A DNA stretch of 64,000 bases from an uncultured Prevotellaceae bacterium. Lineage in GTDB: Bacteria; Bacteroidota; Bacteroidia; Bacteroidales; Bacteroidaceae. The stretch lies in the NCBI GenBank assembly GCA_900314985.1, contig OMXL01000013.1, forward strand, positions 48,642-112,641. Direction: 5' to 3'. The notes under the pieces are model-generated. The model was not told where the DNA came from and ran no database searches. It saw only the letters and a list, made by a program, of their open reading frames with translations. The translations under genes and the position numbers were made by a program. This document shows, one piece after another, positions 32,911 to 41,258 of the stretch; position 1 is the stretch's first letter; every line of letters begins with the position of its first letter.

Positions 32911-33792
32911 ATGAATTACAACGAATTGTGGCACCAGTTGGCACCGCTCTATGGCGACGGCGAGGCGAAGGCTATCGCACAGATGGTCTATGAGGTACGC
33001 TTTGGCCTGTCGCTGTCTGATCTTTACCTCGGCAAAGATACACAATTATCTGCAGATGACCAAGCAGAACTGCAGGAAATTGCCGAAAGATTAGCAGACA
33101 ACGAGCCCGTACAATATATATTAGGTGTAGCCAACTTCTGCGGACGCACCTTCCATGTAGAGCCCGGCATCCTGATACCACGCCCAGAGACCGAGCACCT
33201 CTGCCGCTTAATCACCGAGCATGTGGCGAATGGTTCCCCCATTCGCTCCACCCGCTCCATCCTCGACATCGGCACAGGTAGCGGTTGCATCGCTATCACG
33301 CTGGCACTGGACATCCCTGGGGCGCAAGTCACTGCTTGGGACATCTCACCCATCGCCCTGCGTGTAGCAAAAGACAACGCACAGCGATTAGGCGCCAACG
33401 TCACCTTCCAAGAGGTCGACGTGCTTAGCTCCCCCTCCCTTTGGAGGGGGATGGGGGGAGGCTCCTCCTTAAGGGGGATGGGGGGAGGCTTCTCTCTCAT
33501 CGTTAGCAATCCGCCCTACATCTGCGACAGCGAGGCTGAGCAGATGGAGGCCAACGTGTTAGACTACGAGCCAGGACTTGCCCTCTTCGTGCCTGACGAC
33601 GACCCACTGAAGTTCTATGTACCCATCATGAACTACGCCCAGTCGGCACTACGCGCTGGTGGACAACTGTGGTTGGAGACTAATCCGCTATACGAAGAAA
33701 TGATTGAGGAACGACTGCTCGAGTTGGGCTTCGAGGTGACAGCCCACGACGACCAGTTTGGCAAAACCCGTTTTATTCAAGCTATACGATGA
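32911..33792 (+). CDS. prmC: Release factor glutamine methyltransferase PrmC
   Basis: This 293-residue enzyme methylates the Gln of the GGQ motif in release factors. The N-terminal helical domain is followed by IPRPETEHL, motif I LDIGTGSGCIAITLAL near residue 125, and the NPPY motif (IVSNPPYIC) near 200. Just before NPPY, a double copy of a GC-rich palindrome codes for SSPSLWRGMGGGSSLRGMGGG, replacing a short loop. The upstream extension of the frame crosses promoter and heptads, so ATG 32911 is used. The stop overlaps the recX start (ATGA). Confidence 0.92.
   Translation: MNYNELWHQLAPLYGDGEAKAIAQMVYEVRFGLSLSDLYLGKDTQLSADDQAELQEIAERLADNEPVQYILGVANFCGRTFHVEPGILIPRPETEHLCRLITEHVANGSPIRSTRSILDIGTGSGCIAITLALDIPGAQVTAWDISPIALRVAKDNAQRLGANVTFQEVDVLSSPSLWRGMGGGSSLRGMGGGFSLIVSNPPYICDSEAEQMEANVLDYEPGLALFVPDDDPLKFYVPIMNYAQSALRAGGQLWLETNPLYEEMIEERLLELGFEVTAHDDQFGKTRFIQAIR
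33427..33490. repeat. One and a half GC-rich palindromes in frame in prmC
   Basis: AGCTCCCCCTCCCTTTGGAG and GGGGATGGGGGGAGGCT are followed by CCTCCTTAAGGGGGATGGGG and GGAGGCT: one full element and a tandem partial one. Confidence 0.85.
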
Positions 33793-34295
33793 AACAGAAA
33801 ACTGAATTCGCAACGCCACACTCTGGCCGCAGGTCAGAGAACGATGCCTACCTGACGCTCGCTGCACTGTGTGCACAGGCTGAGCACTGCCAGTATGAAA
33901 TGCTGGAGAAGATGCGCCGTTGGGAACTGCCAGAAGATGCGCAGGCCCGCGTGATGCAACGCCTCATCAGCGAGCGTTATGTCGACGACGAGCGCTACGC
34001 CCGTGCCTTTGTAAAAGATAAGGTGCGCTACAACAAGTGGGGCCGCCGCAAGGTGGAGCAAGCCCTGTGGCAGAAGCATATCGACGAGGACATCCGTCAG
34101 CAGGTGCTTGACGAGGTGGACGACGATGAATATCTCAGCGTGCTCAAGCCCCTACTCCAACAAAAGCGACGTAGCACGAAGGCCGCCAACGACTACGAAC
34201 TCAACCAGAAATTAATGCGCTTTGCGCTGTCTCGTGGCTTCACCTACGACATTATCCGCCAGTGTCTGGATGTGGACGAAGAGGAGCAACCCTGA
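33789..34295 (+). CDS. recX: Regulatory protein RecX
   Basis: This 168-residue, helix-rich protein consists of three RecX repeats: the KMRRWELPEDAQARVMQRL helix pair, LISERYVDDERYARAFVKDK (the family hallmark), and RALSRGFTYDIIRQCL-like ends. RecX modulates RecA filaments. The start overlaps the prmC stop by four bases (ATGA), so translation is coupled. Length is typical. Confidence 0.9.
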   Translation: MKQKTEFATPHSGRRSENDAYLTLAALCAQAEHCQYEMLEKMRRWELPEDAQARVMQRLISERYVDDERYARAFVKDKVRYNKWGRRKVEQALWQKHIDEDIRQQVLDEVDDDEYLSVLKPLLQQKRRSTKAANDYELNQKLMRFALSRGFTYDIIRQCLDVDEEEQP

Positions 34296-34322
34296 ACCAT
34301 TAACCCTGAACCATTAACCCAT
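34294..34322. repeat. Direct repeat CCCTGAACCATTAA
   Basis: Two 14-base units (twice seven) fill the gap between recX and comF. Confidence 0.7.
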
Positions 34323-34326
34323 CATC

Positions 34327-35019
34327 ATGAACTGGTGGACCCGCTTTCTTGACTTCATCTCCCCACGACTGTGCGTGGTGTGTGGACAGCGGCTGGCGCC
34401 CACTGAGCGTTCGCTCTGTGGCGTATGCCTGTTCCATCTGCCACGCACCGGCTTCTACCTGAAGCCATTAGACAACCCCATGGCTCAGTTGTTCTGGAAG
34501 CTGTCGCCAGTCCAAAAGGCAGCAGCCCTGTTCTACTACCAGCCACATTCCGAGACAGCACAGCTGGTCTACCGTCTGAAATACAACAATCGCCCTGACA
34601 TTGGTGAGAATATGGGGCGAGTCATAGCCAACGAACTACAGCAGTCCGACTTTTTCAGCAACATTGATGTACTCTTGCCTGTTCCCCTATCCAGCAAGCG
34701 TCTGCGCCAGCGTGGCTACAACCAGAGTGAGATGCTAGCCATCGGTGTCAGCGACATCACACACTTGCCCATCGTCACCAAGGCACTACGCCGCAAAGAG
34801 TTTCACCAAAGTCAGACCAAGCTGAACCGCTGGCAGCGCCAGGAGAATGTAGCCGACACCTTTCAACTTGTTGACGACAGCCACCTGAAAGGACGCCACG
34901 TACTGCTCATCGACGATGTCTGCACCACTGGTGCCACCCTCATCGCCTGTGCCAACGCCCTCAAAGACGTAGAGGGCATCCGCATAAGCTCGCTCACCCT
35001 TGGATTTACGAAAGACTAA
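34327..35019 (+). CDS. comF: ComF family phosphoribosyltransferase-like protein
   Basis: This 230-residue protein has an N-terminal zinc finger (CVVCGQRL, then CGVC) and the type I phosphoribosyltransferase domain with the PRPP loop VLLIDDVCTTGATL near residue 195. ComF homologues help natural transformation, probably in DNA uptake across the inner membrane. A comM homologue is in the same window. Length is normal. Confidence 0.92.
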   Translation: MNWWTRFLDFISPRLCVVCGQRLAPTERSLCGVCLFHLPRTGFYLKPLDNPMAQLFWKLSPVQKAAALFYYQPHSETAQLVYRLKYNNRPDIGENMGRVIANELQQSDFFSNIDVLLPVPLSSKRLRQRGYNQSEMLAIGVSDITHLPIVTKALRRKEFHQSQTKLNRWQRQENVADTFQLVDDSHLKGRHVLLIDDVCTTGATLIACANALKDVEGIRISSLTLGFTKD

Positions 35020-35121
35020 TCCCGTTCATCTGACAACAAAAACAGAAATAATAAAGGGGTATTGAATGTGCTTCTTGAAAAGATTTCTACCTGAAAATTT
35101 GGCTGTTACAAGAATAATACC

Positions 35122-35129
35122 TACATTTG
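35122..35129 (+). promoter_or_regulatory. -7 box TACATTTG
   Basis: It matches TAnnTTTG, 53 bases before the lipoprotein start at 35182. Confidence 0.55.
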
Positions 35130-35181
35130 CAAAAGAATACATACAGACAATAGCACAACTTTTTAACAAATAGAGGAAATT

Positions 35182-36075
35182 ATGAAAAACAGAATTTTGC
35201 AATGGATGTCCGTTTTACTGATGGGCATTGCAGTATTTGGAGTGACCGCCTGTGGTGGTGATGACAGCAACGATGATGGCGGCAGTACTATTAGTGCGGG
35301 ATCACTAGTCGGTTGGGCTTTTGAGAAGACAGAGCAGTATGCCAGTACCGGCAACGTGGAGACAGCCCATTGGTATATCGAGTTCAAGACCACCAATTTC
35401 GTGATGGTCCACATGTGGGGTAACGGCTACGACGAAGACGGCAGCTACAGGTGGGACCACGGTGAGGTGGACTGCATGTTCACGGTAAGTGGCAACAAAG
35501 TGCTGATTACCTACAAGAACGACATCGGCGAGCAGGAAATTGTGCTGACCTTCAGAGGCACTGTTCCTGAGGGATGGACAGTGGCCAAGACTGGCAGCGG
35601 TGCCTCAGAAGAAGGCGGTGGTGGTACTGCTGGCACATCTGACATGTACGGCTATTACAGCAGCGACTCCTTCACCAAGTCGGTAGCTAATTATATTAAC
35701 GATCTTACATCGATGGGCAACTACAATGAGAAGTCCTGGGAATCTATTGAAGAAAACCTCTGGGGCTATGGCTACCAGATACAGAACGGTAACACCATTA
35801 ACCAGATGTTTGAGCGCGTGGACGTTAACACCAATGGCAGAGAGCCTAAAGCTGAAAAGGGCTGGACTCCCGTTGTCTACAAGACAGAATCTTACAGCGG
35901 ACGTGCTGGTTCAAAGAGTGTTACCATCTATGTTTACTACTACTATCTGGCAGAGTACGAAAAGACATGGAAATATGTTGTCAAAGGCTCTATATTGGAA
36001 CTCAGTGATGGCACTAAGATGGAATACAGCAGTAAAAAGCTGACGCAAGGTAATTCATCCTATACAAAAAGATAA
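35182..36075 (+). CDS. Putative secreted lipoprotein, 297 aa
   Basis: A signal peptide with lipobox GVTAC is followed by GGDDSNDDGG, an acidic/Gly stretch like the Bacteroidota surface lipoprotein export signal. Two strand-rich domains are separated by a Gly-rich linker (EEGGGGTAG, near residue 140). The C-terminal part is rich in Tyr (VTIYVYYYYLAEYEKTWKY). I do not recognise the family. It is probably a surface-exposed lipoprotein, with its own promoter and a strong terminator, so monocistronic. Confidence 0.7.
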   Translation: MKNRILQWMSVLLMGIAVFGVTACGGDDSNDDGGSTISAGSLVGWAFEKTEQYASTGNVETAHWYIEFKTTNFVMVHMWGNGYDEDGSYRWDHGEVDCMFTVSGNKVLITYKNDIGEQEIVLTFRGTVPEGWTVAKTGSGASEEGGGGTAGTSDMYGYYSSDSFTKSVANYINDLTSMGNYNEKSWESIEENLWGYGYQIQNGNTINQMFERVDVNTNGREPKAEKGWTPVVYKTESYSGRAGSKSVTIYVYYYYLAEYEKTWKYVVKGSILELSDGTKMEYSSKKLTQGNSSYTKR

Positions 36076-36090
36076 TTAGTAACGAAAAAC

Positions 36091-36127
36091 AACGCAGGCT
36101 GAAGTCACCATGCTTCAGCCTGCGTTT
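36091..36127 (+). terminator. Terminator after the lipoprotein gene
   Basis: AACGCAGGCTGAAG and CTTCAGCCTGCGTT arms (14 bp) enclose an 8-base loop and are followed by TTCT, just before the convergent tRNA-Arg. Confidence 0.85.
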
Positions 36128-36130
36128 TCT

Positions 36131-36205
36131 TGGTACCCCGACCGAGAATCGAACTCGGAACTAAGCTTTAGGAGAGCCTTGTTATATCCATTTAACTATC
36201 AGGGC
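36131..36205 (-). tRNA. tRNA-Arg(CCT), with encoded CCA
   Basis: The minus-strand cloverleaf has acceptor GCCCTGA/TCGGGGT with discriminator A and encoded CCA at 36133-36131. The anticodon loop CTCCTAA has anticodon CCT (arginine), and the T-stem and loop are CCGAGTTCGATTCTCGG. The other tRNAs of this window do not encode CCA. Confidence 0.92.
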
Positions 36206-36249
36206 AACAAAAACTACTGCAAAGGTAGTCATTTTCTGCGGAAAATGAC

Positions 36250-36257
36250 TACCTTTG
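36250..36257 (+). promoter_or_regulatory. -7 box TACCTTTG upstream of the MaoC-like gene
   Basis: This exact consensus box followed by C lies 31 bases before the ATG at 36289. Confidence 0.65.
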
Positions 36258-36288
36258 CACTATAAATTTCTATAAAAGACAAAAAACT

Positions 36289-36753
36289 ATGGGATAATTA
36301 GTCATTAACTCGTACGACGAGTTTGCCGCCCACCTGGGCGAAGAGCTGGGAGCCTCTGACTGGCTGCTGGTAGATCAGGACCGTATCAACCTGTTTGCTG
36401 ACGCTACGCTGGACCACCAGTGGATACATGTTGACGTGGCTCGCGCCAAGGAGGAAAGCCCCTACAAGTCTACCATCGCCCACGGCTACCTGACGCTGAG
36501 CCTGCTGCCCTATATGTGGGACCAGATTATCGAGGTCAACAACATCAAGATGCTGGTGAACTACGGCATGACGGATATGCGCTTTGGTCAGCCCGTGATT
36601 ACTGGCAGCCGTGTACGTCTGGTTACTACGCTGCACAGCATCCAGAATCTGCGTGGCATCTGCAAGGCAGAGATTAAGTTCAAGATTGAGATTGAAGGAC
36701 AGCGCAAGCCTGCCCTGGAAGGTATCGCCGCGTTCCTCTACTACTTTAATTGA
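36289..36753 (+). pseudogene. MaoC-like dehydratase gene with stop at codon 3
   Basis: From ATG 36289 the reading is M-G-stop and then LVINSYDEFAAHLGEELG, continuing without break to 36753. The body is a full hot-dog-fold MaoC dehydratase: FADATLDHQWIHVD carries the catalytic Asp/His, and IAHGYLTLSLLP the conserved turn. Family enzymes hydrate or dehydrate acyl-CoA chains. The promoter, spacing and 3' end look intact, so a single change of the third codon to TAA explains the picture. A later GTG at 36436 would drop the catalytic Asp-His. It may be a recent pseudogene or a sequence error. Confidence 0.7.
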
Positions 36754-36964
36754 AATAAAATGATCATCAGAAACGAAGGGGAGTTGTTATTTAAGAAACG
36801 AATTTGAATAATTAAAACGAATTTTATCCACGAATTTAATTAATTAAAATTTTAAATAATAATTAGGATAATTCGTGATAAAAATTAGGACCAATTAGGA
36901 TAATTCGTTTCTAAGAAAAATAACTTTCGTTTCCAGAAAAAAAAAAAATTTGTTTCCCCAGAAA
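36754..36964. repeat. AT-rich degenerate inverted repeats around AATTCGT
   Basis: AAGAAACGAATTTG and its inverted partner AATTCGTTTCTAAG frame several copies of ACGAATTT and AATTCGTG, plus AATTAGGA repeats. No coding capacity. It lies between the MaoC-like gene and the secDF terminator. Confidence 0.55.
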
Positions 36965-36965
36965 C

Positions 36966-37002
36966 AAATCAGCCCGCCTCCATGATGGAAGCGGGCTGAT
37001 TT
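36966..37002. terminator. Bidirectional terminator before secDF
   Basis: AAATCAGCCCGC and GCGGGCTGATTT arms with a 13-base loop serve the convergent MaoC-like and secDF genes. Confidence 0.85.
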
Positions 37003-37019
37003 GTATATATCACTTTCCA

Positions 37020-40000
37020 TTACTCAGCAGTAGCCTCATCCTCACGGATGGTACGACCCATGATGAGGAATGCTGTAGGAGCAGCGATGAACAGTGACGA
37101 CAGGGTACCGAAGACAACACCCAGAATCATAGCGAACGAGAAGCTGCGGATAGAGTCACCACCGAGGATGAAGATACACAGCAATACGATCAATGTGGTT
37201 ACAGAAGTGTTGATGGTACGAGCCAGCGTCTGGTTCAGCGAGTCGTTGAACAACTGCTGACGGTCGCGCTTGCCATAGAGCTGGAAGTTCTCACGGATAC
37301 GGTCGAATACTACCACCTTATCGTTGATAGAGTAACCGATTACCGTCAGGATAGCACCGATGAATACCTGGTCGATTTCCAGTGACATGGGCACCCAACC
37401 CCACAGTACAGAGTACATACCGATTACTACCAGTGCATCCAGAGCCAGCGCGATAACGGCACCTGCAGAGTATGCCAGGTTGCGGAAGCGCAGCAGGATG
37501 TAGAGGAAGATAGCGAAGAGGGCGATGATAACGCTGTAGATAGCACCCATGGTGATATCCTTAGCCACAGCAGGACCTACCTTTGCCGAGCTGATGATTG
37601 AACCACCCTCACGAACGTCAGGATTCTTGAAGGCCTCAACACTTGCCTGGCTGATGAAACCGCCCTTCTTCAGTGCGTTGTAGAGGATGGTCTCAGCCTC
37701 GTCGTCAACAGTAGGACTGTTAGACTCGATATCCCAGTTGGTAGATACGCGGATGGTCTTGCCATCAGTACCCAGAGCGATAACGCTGGTGTTAGCATCC
37801 TTGCCGGCATTCTCACCGATGGTGTTAACGAAGGCACCAGTCAGAGCAGCACGGACGTCCTCTACGTGAGTCTCCTTATCCAGTGTTACTACATAGTTAC
37901 GACCACCAGTGAAGTCGATGCTCTGGCTCAAGCCACGAACAAAGAACAGTGATACGATGAAGATGATAGCCAGAACGCCCCAGAGTGTGAAGCTCTTCTT
38001 GTACATACCCATGAAGTTGTACTTAGCGTTCTGCATCAGGTTCTTAGAATATCCAGTAACGAAGGTCAGGTTCAGCCACTTGTCCTTCTTCAGGCGGTTC
38101 TCGTAAACCAGACGGGTCAGGAACACAGCGGTGAAGAATGAGCAGAAGATACCGATGATCCAAGTGGTAGCGAAGCCCTTGACAGGACCTGTACCGAAGA
38201 ACAGCAGGATGAAACCGGTAATCAGAGAGGTAACGTTAGAGTCGAAGATAGCTGAGAAGGCGTTTGAGTAACCCTTCTGCAGAGCTTCCTTCAGGCTCAG
38301 GCCACGCTTCAGCTCTTCCTTGATACGCTCGTAGATCAGCACGTTAGCATCCACAGCAGTACCCAGTGTCAGCACGATACCAGCGATACCAGGCATGGTC
38401 AGAGCAGCCTGGAACGATGTCAGGATACCCAGTGTGAAGAACAGGTTGAACAGCAGGGCGATATCGGCAAGGATACCGGGGATGAAGCCGTACAGCATGA
38501 TCATGTAAACCATCAGCAGCACGAAGGCGATGATGAACGACATGATACCCTGCTGGATAGACTGTGCACCCAGTGAGGGACCAACGACCTCTTCCTGTAC
38601 GATGCGGGTAGGAGCCGGCATCTTACCAGAGTTCAGTGTGTTGGCCAAGTCCTTAGTATCTTCGATAGTAAAGTTACCAGTGATAGAAGAGTTACCACCA
38701 TCAATCTGTGTCAGGATACGTGGAGCAGAGTAAACGGCGTCGTCGAGCACGATGGCGACACCACGACCGATGTTCTGCTTAGTAATCTGGCTCCAGCGGC
38801 GAGCACCGTCAGAGTTCATCTGCATAGAAACAGAGGGATGACCCATCTGATCGAAGTCGTCCTTAGAAGAGGTAATCACGTCACCCTCCAGTGGAGCACG
38901 GCCGTTAGGCTCAGTAATCTTCAGGGCATACAGGGCGAAGATGTCACCCTTGGTGTTCTGACCACCGAAGTCCTCGGGCTTAGCACCCCAGCGCAGCTTG
39001 CACTCTGCAGGCAGCACCTGAGCGGCAATCTCTGAATAGATAATCTTGTCAACCTCAGCGGTATCGCGGGCGTTAGCATAACCTACTACAGCCAGACCCT
39101 GACCCTGAATGGGCTGGAACACGCTGAACAGGGGGTTCTGCTTCTTAGCCTCAGCAACAGCCTTGCTGTCGTCAGCCTTAGCGTCCTTCTTAGCCAGCTT
39201 AGCAGCCAGGTCGGTAGCGGCAGCGGTAGCAGCGGTGGTGTCGGCAGCAGCAGCCTCAGCAACTGTAGTGTCAGCAACTTCCTCAGCAGCGCCATTGGTG
39301 ATGGCGTACTTCTGATTCAGCTGAGCCAGCAGGGGAACAATCTCCTGTGTGTTATAGGTCTCCCAGAACTCGAGGTTGGCAGAACCCTGCAGCAACTTAC
39401 GTACGCGCTCAGGCTCCTTCACACCAGGCATCTCGACCATGATACGGCCAGACTGACCCTCCAGCTTCTGGATGTTAGGCTGTACAACACCGAACTTATC
39501 GATACGGTTGCGAACAACATTAAATGAGTTATCAACGGCAGACTGTACCTCAGCACGCAGGGCGCTCTCAACCTCTGAGTCGCTTGACTGGGTGCTTACC
39601 TTGCCCTTCATCTGCTGGGTAGCGAACACAGCTGCCAAGGGGCGACCGTTACTGTTCTGCTTCCAGTACTTGATGAACAGCGAGATAAAGTCGTTCTGAC
39701 TTGTCTCTTCTTCCTTCTTGGCCTCTTCCATTGACTTCTTGTAGGCTGCGTCGGTCTTGTGGTCAGCCAGCACGTCGATGACGTCGGGTACTGATACCTC
39801 AAGAATAACGTTCATACCGCCTTTCAGGTCAAGACCCAGGCCCATCTCCAACTCGCGGCACTGCTTGAAAGAGTAGATTCCGCAGTACACTTTCTCGTTC
39901 ATGATTGAGTCGAGGTACTCCTGACCAGCCTTCTCACCCATGGCAGCAGCCTTACTCTCGTAGTGGCGTGTTACGAAGGTGAAGGAAAGGTAGAAGCAGC

Positions 40001-40052
40001 AAACGAGAATCAAGACGATTGCGATAAATTTTACAATTCCTTTGTTTTGCAT
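37020..40052 (-). CDS. secDF: Protein translocase fusion SecDF
   Basis: This 1010-residue fused SecD-SecF membrane protein uses the proton gradient to pull secreted proteins out of SecYEG. The start MQNKGIVKFIAIVLILV at 40052 is chosen because an upstream TTG extension overlaps the TATATTTG promoter box. SecD shows the GLDLKGGMNVILEV opening and the large periplasmic domain with an Ala/Asp/Thr-rich insert (about residues 270-310). SecF begins SIDFTGGRNYVVTL near residue 725. The two six-helix bundles are complete. Bacteroidota usually carry this fused form. Confidence 0.96.
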   Translation of the reverse strand: MQNKGIVKFIAIVLILVCCFYLSFTFVTRHYESKAAAMGEKAGQEYLDSIMNEKVYCGIYSFKQCRELEMGLGLDLKGGMNVILEVSVPDVIDVLADHKTDAAYKKSMEEAKKEEETSQNDFISLFIKYWKQNSNGRPLAAVFATQQMKGKVSTQSSDSEVESALRAEVQSAVDNSFNVVRNRIDKFGVVQPNIQKLEGQSGRIMVEMPGVKEPERVRKLLQGSANLEFWETYNTQEIVPLLAQLNQKYAITNGAAEEVADTTVAEAAAADTTAATAAATDLAAKLAKKDAKADDSKAVAEAKKQNPLFSVFQPIQGQGLAVVGYANARDTAEVDKIIYSEIAAQVLPAECKLRWGAKPEDFGGQNTKGDIFALYALKITEPNGRAPLEGDVITSSKDDFDQMGHPSVSMQMNSDGARRWSQITKQNIGRGVAIVLDDAVYSAPRILTQIDGGNSSITGNFTIEDTKDLANTLNSGKMPAPTRIVQEEVVGPSLGAQSIQQGIMSFIIAFVLLMVYMIMLYGFIPGILADIALLFNLFFTLGILTSFQAALTMPGIAGIVLTLGTAVDANVLIYERIKEELKRGLSLKEALQKGYSNAFSAIFDSNVTSLITGFILLFFGTGPVKGFATTWIIGIFCSFFTAVFLTRLVYENRLKKDKWLNLTFVTGYSKNLMQNAKYNFMGMYKKSFTLWGVLAIIFIVSLFFVRGLSQSIDFTGGRNYVVTLDKETHVEDVRAALTGAFVNTIGENAGKDANTSVIALGTDGKTIRVSTNWDIESNSPTVDDEAETILYNALKKGGFISQASVEAFKNPDVREGGSIISSAKVGPAVAKDITMGAIYSVIIALFAIFLYILLRFRNLAYSAGAVIALALDALVVIGMYSVLWGWVPMSLEIDQVFIGAILTVIGYSINDKVVVFDRIRENFQLYGKRDRQQLFNDSLNQTLARTINTSVTTLIVLLCIFILGGDSIRSFSFAMILGVVFGTLSSLFIAAPTAFLIMGRTIREDEATAE

Positions 40053-40097
40053 TGTTAATTTTATTGTTTTATTTAATGTTTTCGCATTTTTAGCCCG

Positions 40098-40105
40098 CAA
40101 ATATA
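40098..40105 (-). promoter_or_regulatory. -7 box TATATTTG of secDF
   Basis: A TAnnTTTG match 46 bases upstream of the chosen secDF start, overlapping the discarded TTG. Confidence 0.55.
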
Positions 40106-40157
40106 CACATTTTTCTCCACTTACAGAAATTTATTTAGAAAATTCGTGTGATTTTCA

Positions 40158-41258
40158 CTATTTTACACCAATTTTTAACCAACAAACCACTGGATAGTGG
40201 TCGCTGGCGTCCATTTTTGTGTCAATATAGCACTGATAGGGAGTGATATCTGGTGAACAGAATATGTGGTCGATACGGAACGAGAATGCCTTCTGATTAT
40301 ATGACAATCCGACACCACGTCCTGTCTCTACGAAACAGTCACGCAGCTGTTTAGCCATTTCGTGGCGCGAAAAGGAGATGGGATTGTCGTTGAAGTCACC
40401 ACAGAGTATGACGGGATAGTCCATGATGTGCTGACTCACATAGTCGCACACGGCCTCTATCTGCCTAGAGCGTATGGCGTTGGCCTCAGCCAGCTTCACC
40501 ATCAGCAACTGCGACTCCGCACGCACCGAGTCGCTGGCCACCTCGCCCTTCAGCAGTTGGCGGTACTGTTCGCGGTCGGCCTGACTCAGATGGCAACTCT
40601 CAAAGTGGTTGTTCACCACGATGACGGTGTCTTTGTCCACCTTCAGCCACCATGCCACGCTGCCGTTGTTGCTGGCCGTGGGATAGTCAATCTTCTCTCG
40701 ACGGACAATGGGAAAGCACGTGTGGATGCCCAAGCAGTTGAAGCGTGTCTGGTCGTGACACAGTTCCAGCGTGTCGTTATACGTCAGACCCCGCTCCTCA
40801 TACTGCTTGAAACAGTAGCGGCGCCACGAGTCGTTGTCTTCCTGCAGACACACGATGTCGGCCTTCTCGTCTATCAGGTAGTCGCGCACCTTCTCGAAGC
40901 CCTGCTCGTATTTGTAGTTGCCGCCATAGCTGCAGACGTTGTACGACACCAACTTCAGTGCACCCTCGGGAGGCGCCTCGCTGACATTGATGGGCATATA
41001 TATAGAAATAGGTACGTACGCTAAGATGAAACCCACGGCAGGCACCCATGCTCTCGTCCATTTGAAGATGAGCCAGAACAGCAGGAATGCCAAGTTGATC
41101 AGCAGCAGAATGGGGAACGCCATGCCCACGGTCGACACCAGCGGGTGCTCGGCAGGATGGATGCGATCGCTATAGCCTACCAACAGCATCACGATGACGG
41201 TAGCCACGTTGGCCCCCGTCATCATCTGCACGGTCCACTTCTTCAGTTGCTTAATCAC
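40158..41258 (-). CDS. Endonuclease/exonuclease/phosphatase family membrane protein
   Basis: Three N-terminal transmembrane helices (about residues 12-110) precede an EEP catalytic domain. The motifs are SYNVCS near 140, CLQEDND (metal-binding Glu) near 167, NNHFESCHLS near 228, CGDFND near 298, and the closing SDHYPV near 352. The family hydrolyses phosphodiesters in nucleic acids, lipids or nucleotides, and the substrate here is unknown. The start overlaps the rhomboid gene end by four bases, so the two are translationally coupled. Confidence 0.85.
   Translation of the reverse strand: MIKQLKKWTVQMMTGANVATVIVMLLVGYSDRIHPAEHPLVSTVGMAFPILLLINLAFLLFWLIFKWTRAWVPAVGFILAYVPISIYMPINVSEAPPEGALKLVSYNVCSYGGNYKYEQGFEKVRDYLIDEKADIVCLQEDNDSWRRYCFKQYEERGLTYNDTLELCHDQTRFNCLGIHTCFPIVRREKIDYPTASNNGSVAWWLKVDKDTVIVVNNHFESCHLSQADREQYRQLLKGEVASDSVRAESQLLMVKLAEANAIRSRQIEAVCDYVSQHIMDYPVILCGDFNDNPISFSRHEMAKQLRDCFVETGRGVGLSYNQKAFSFRIDHIFCSPDITPYQCYIDTKMDASDHYPVVCWLKIGVK

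Noticed and set aside
40053-40100. N-terminal extension of secDF from a TTG
   Set aside because: The extension overlaps the TATATTTG promoter box, and the family begins at MQNKGIVKF-type sequence.
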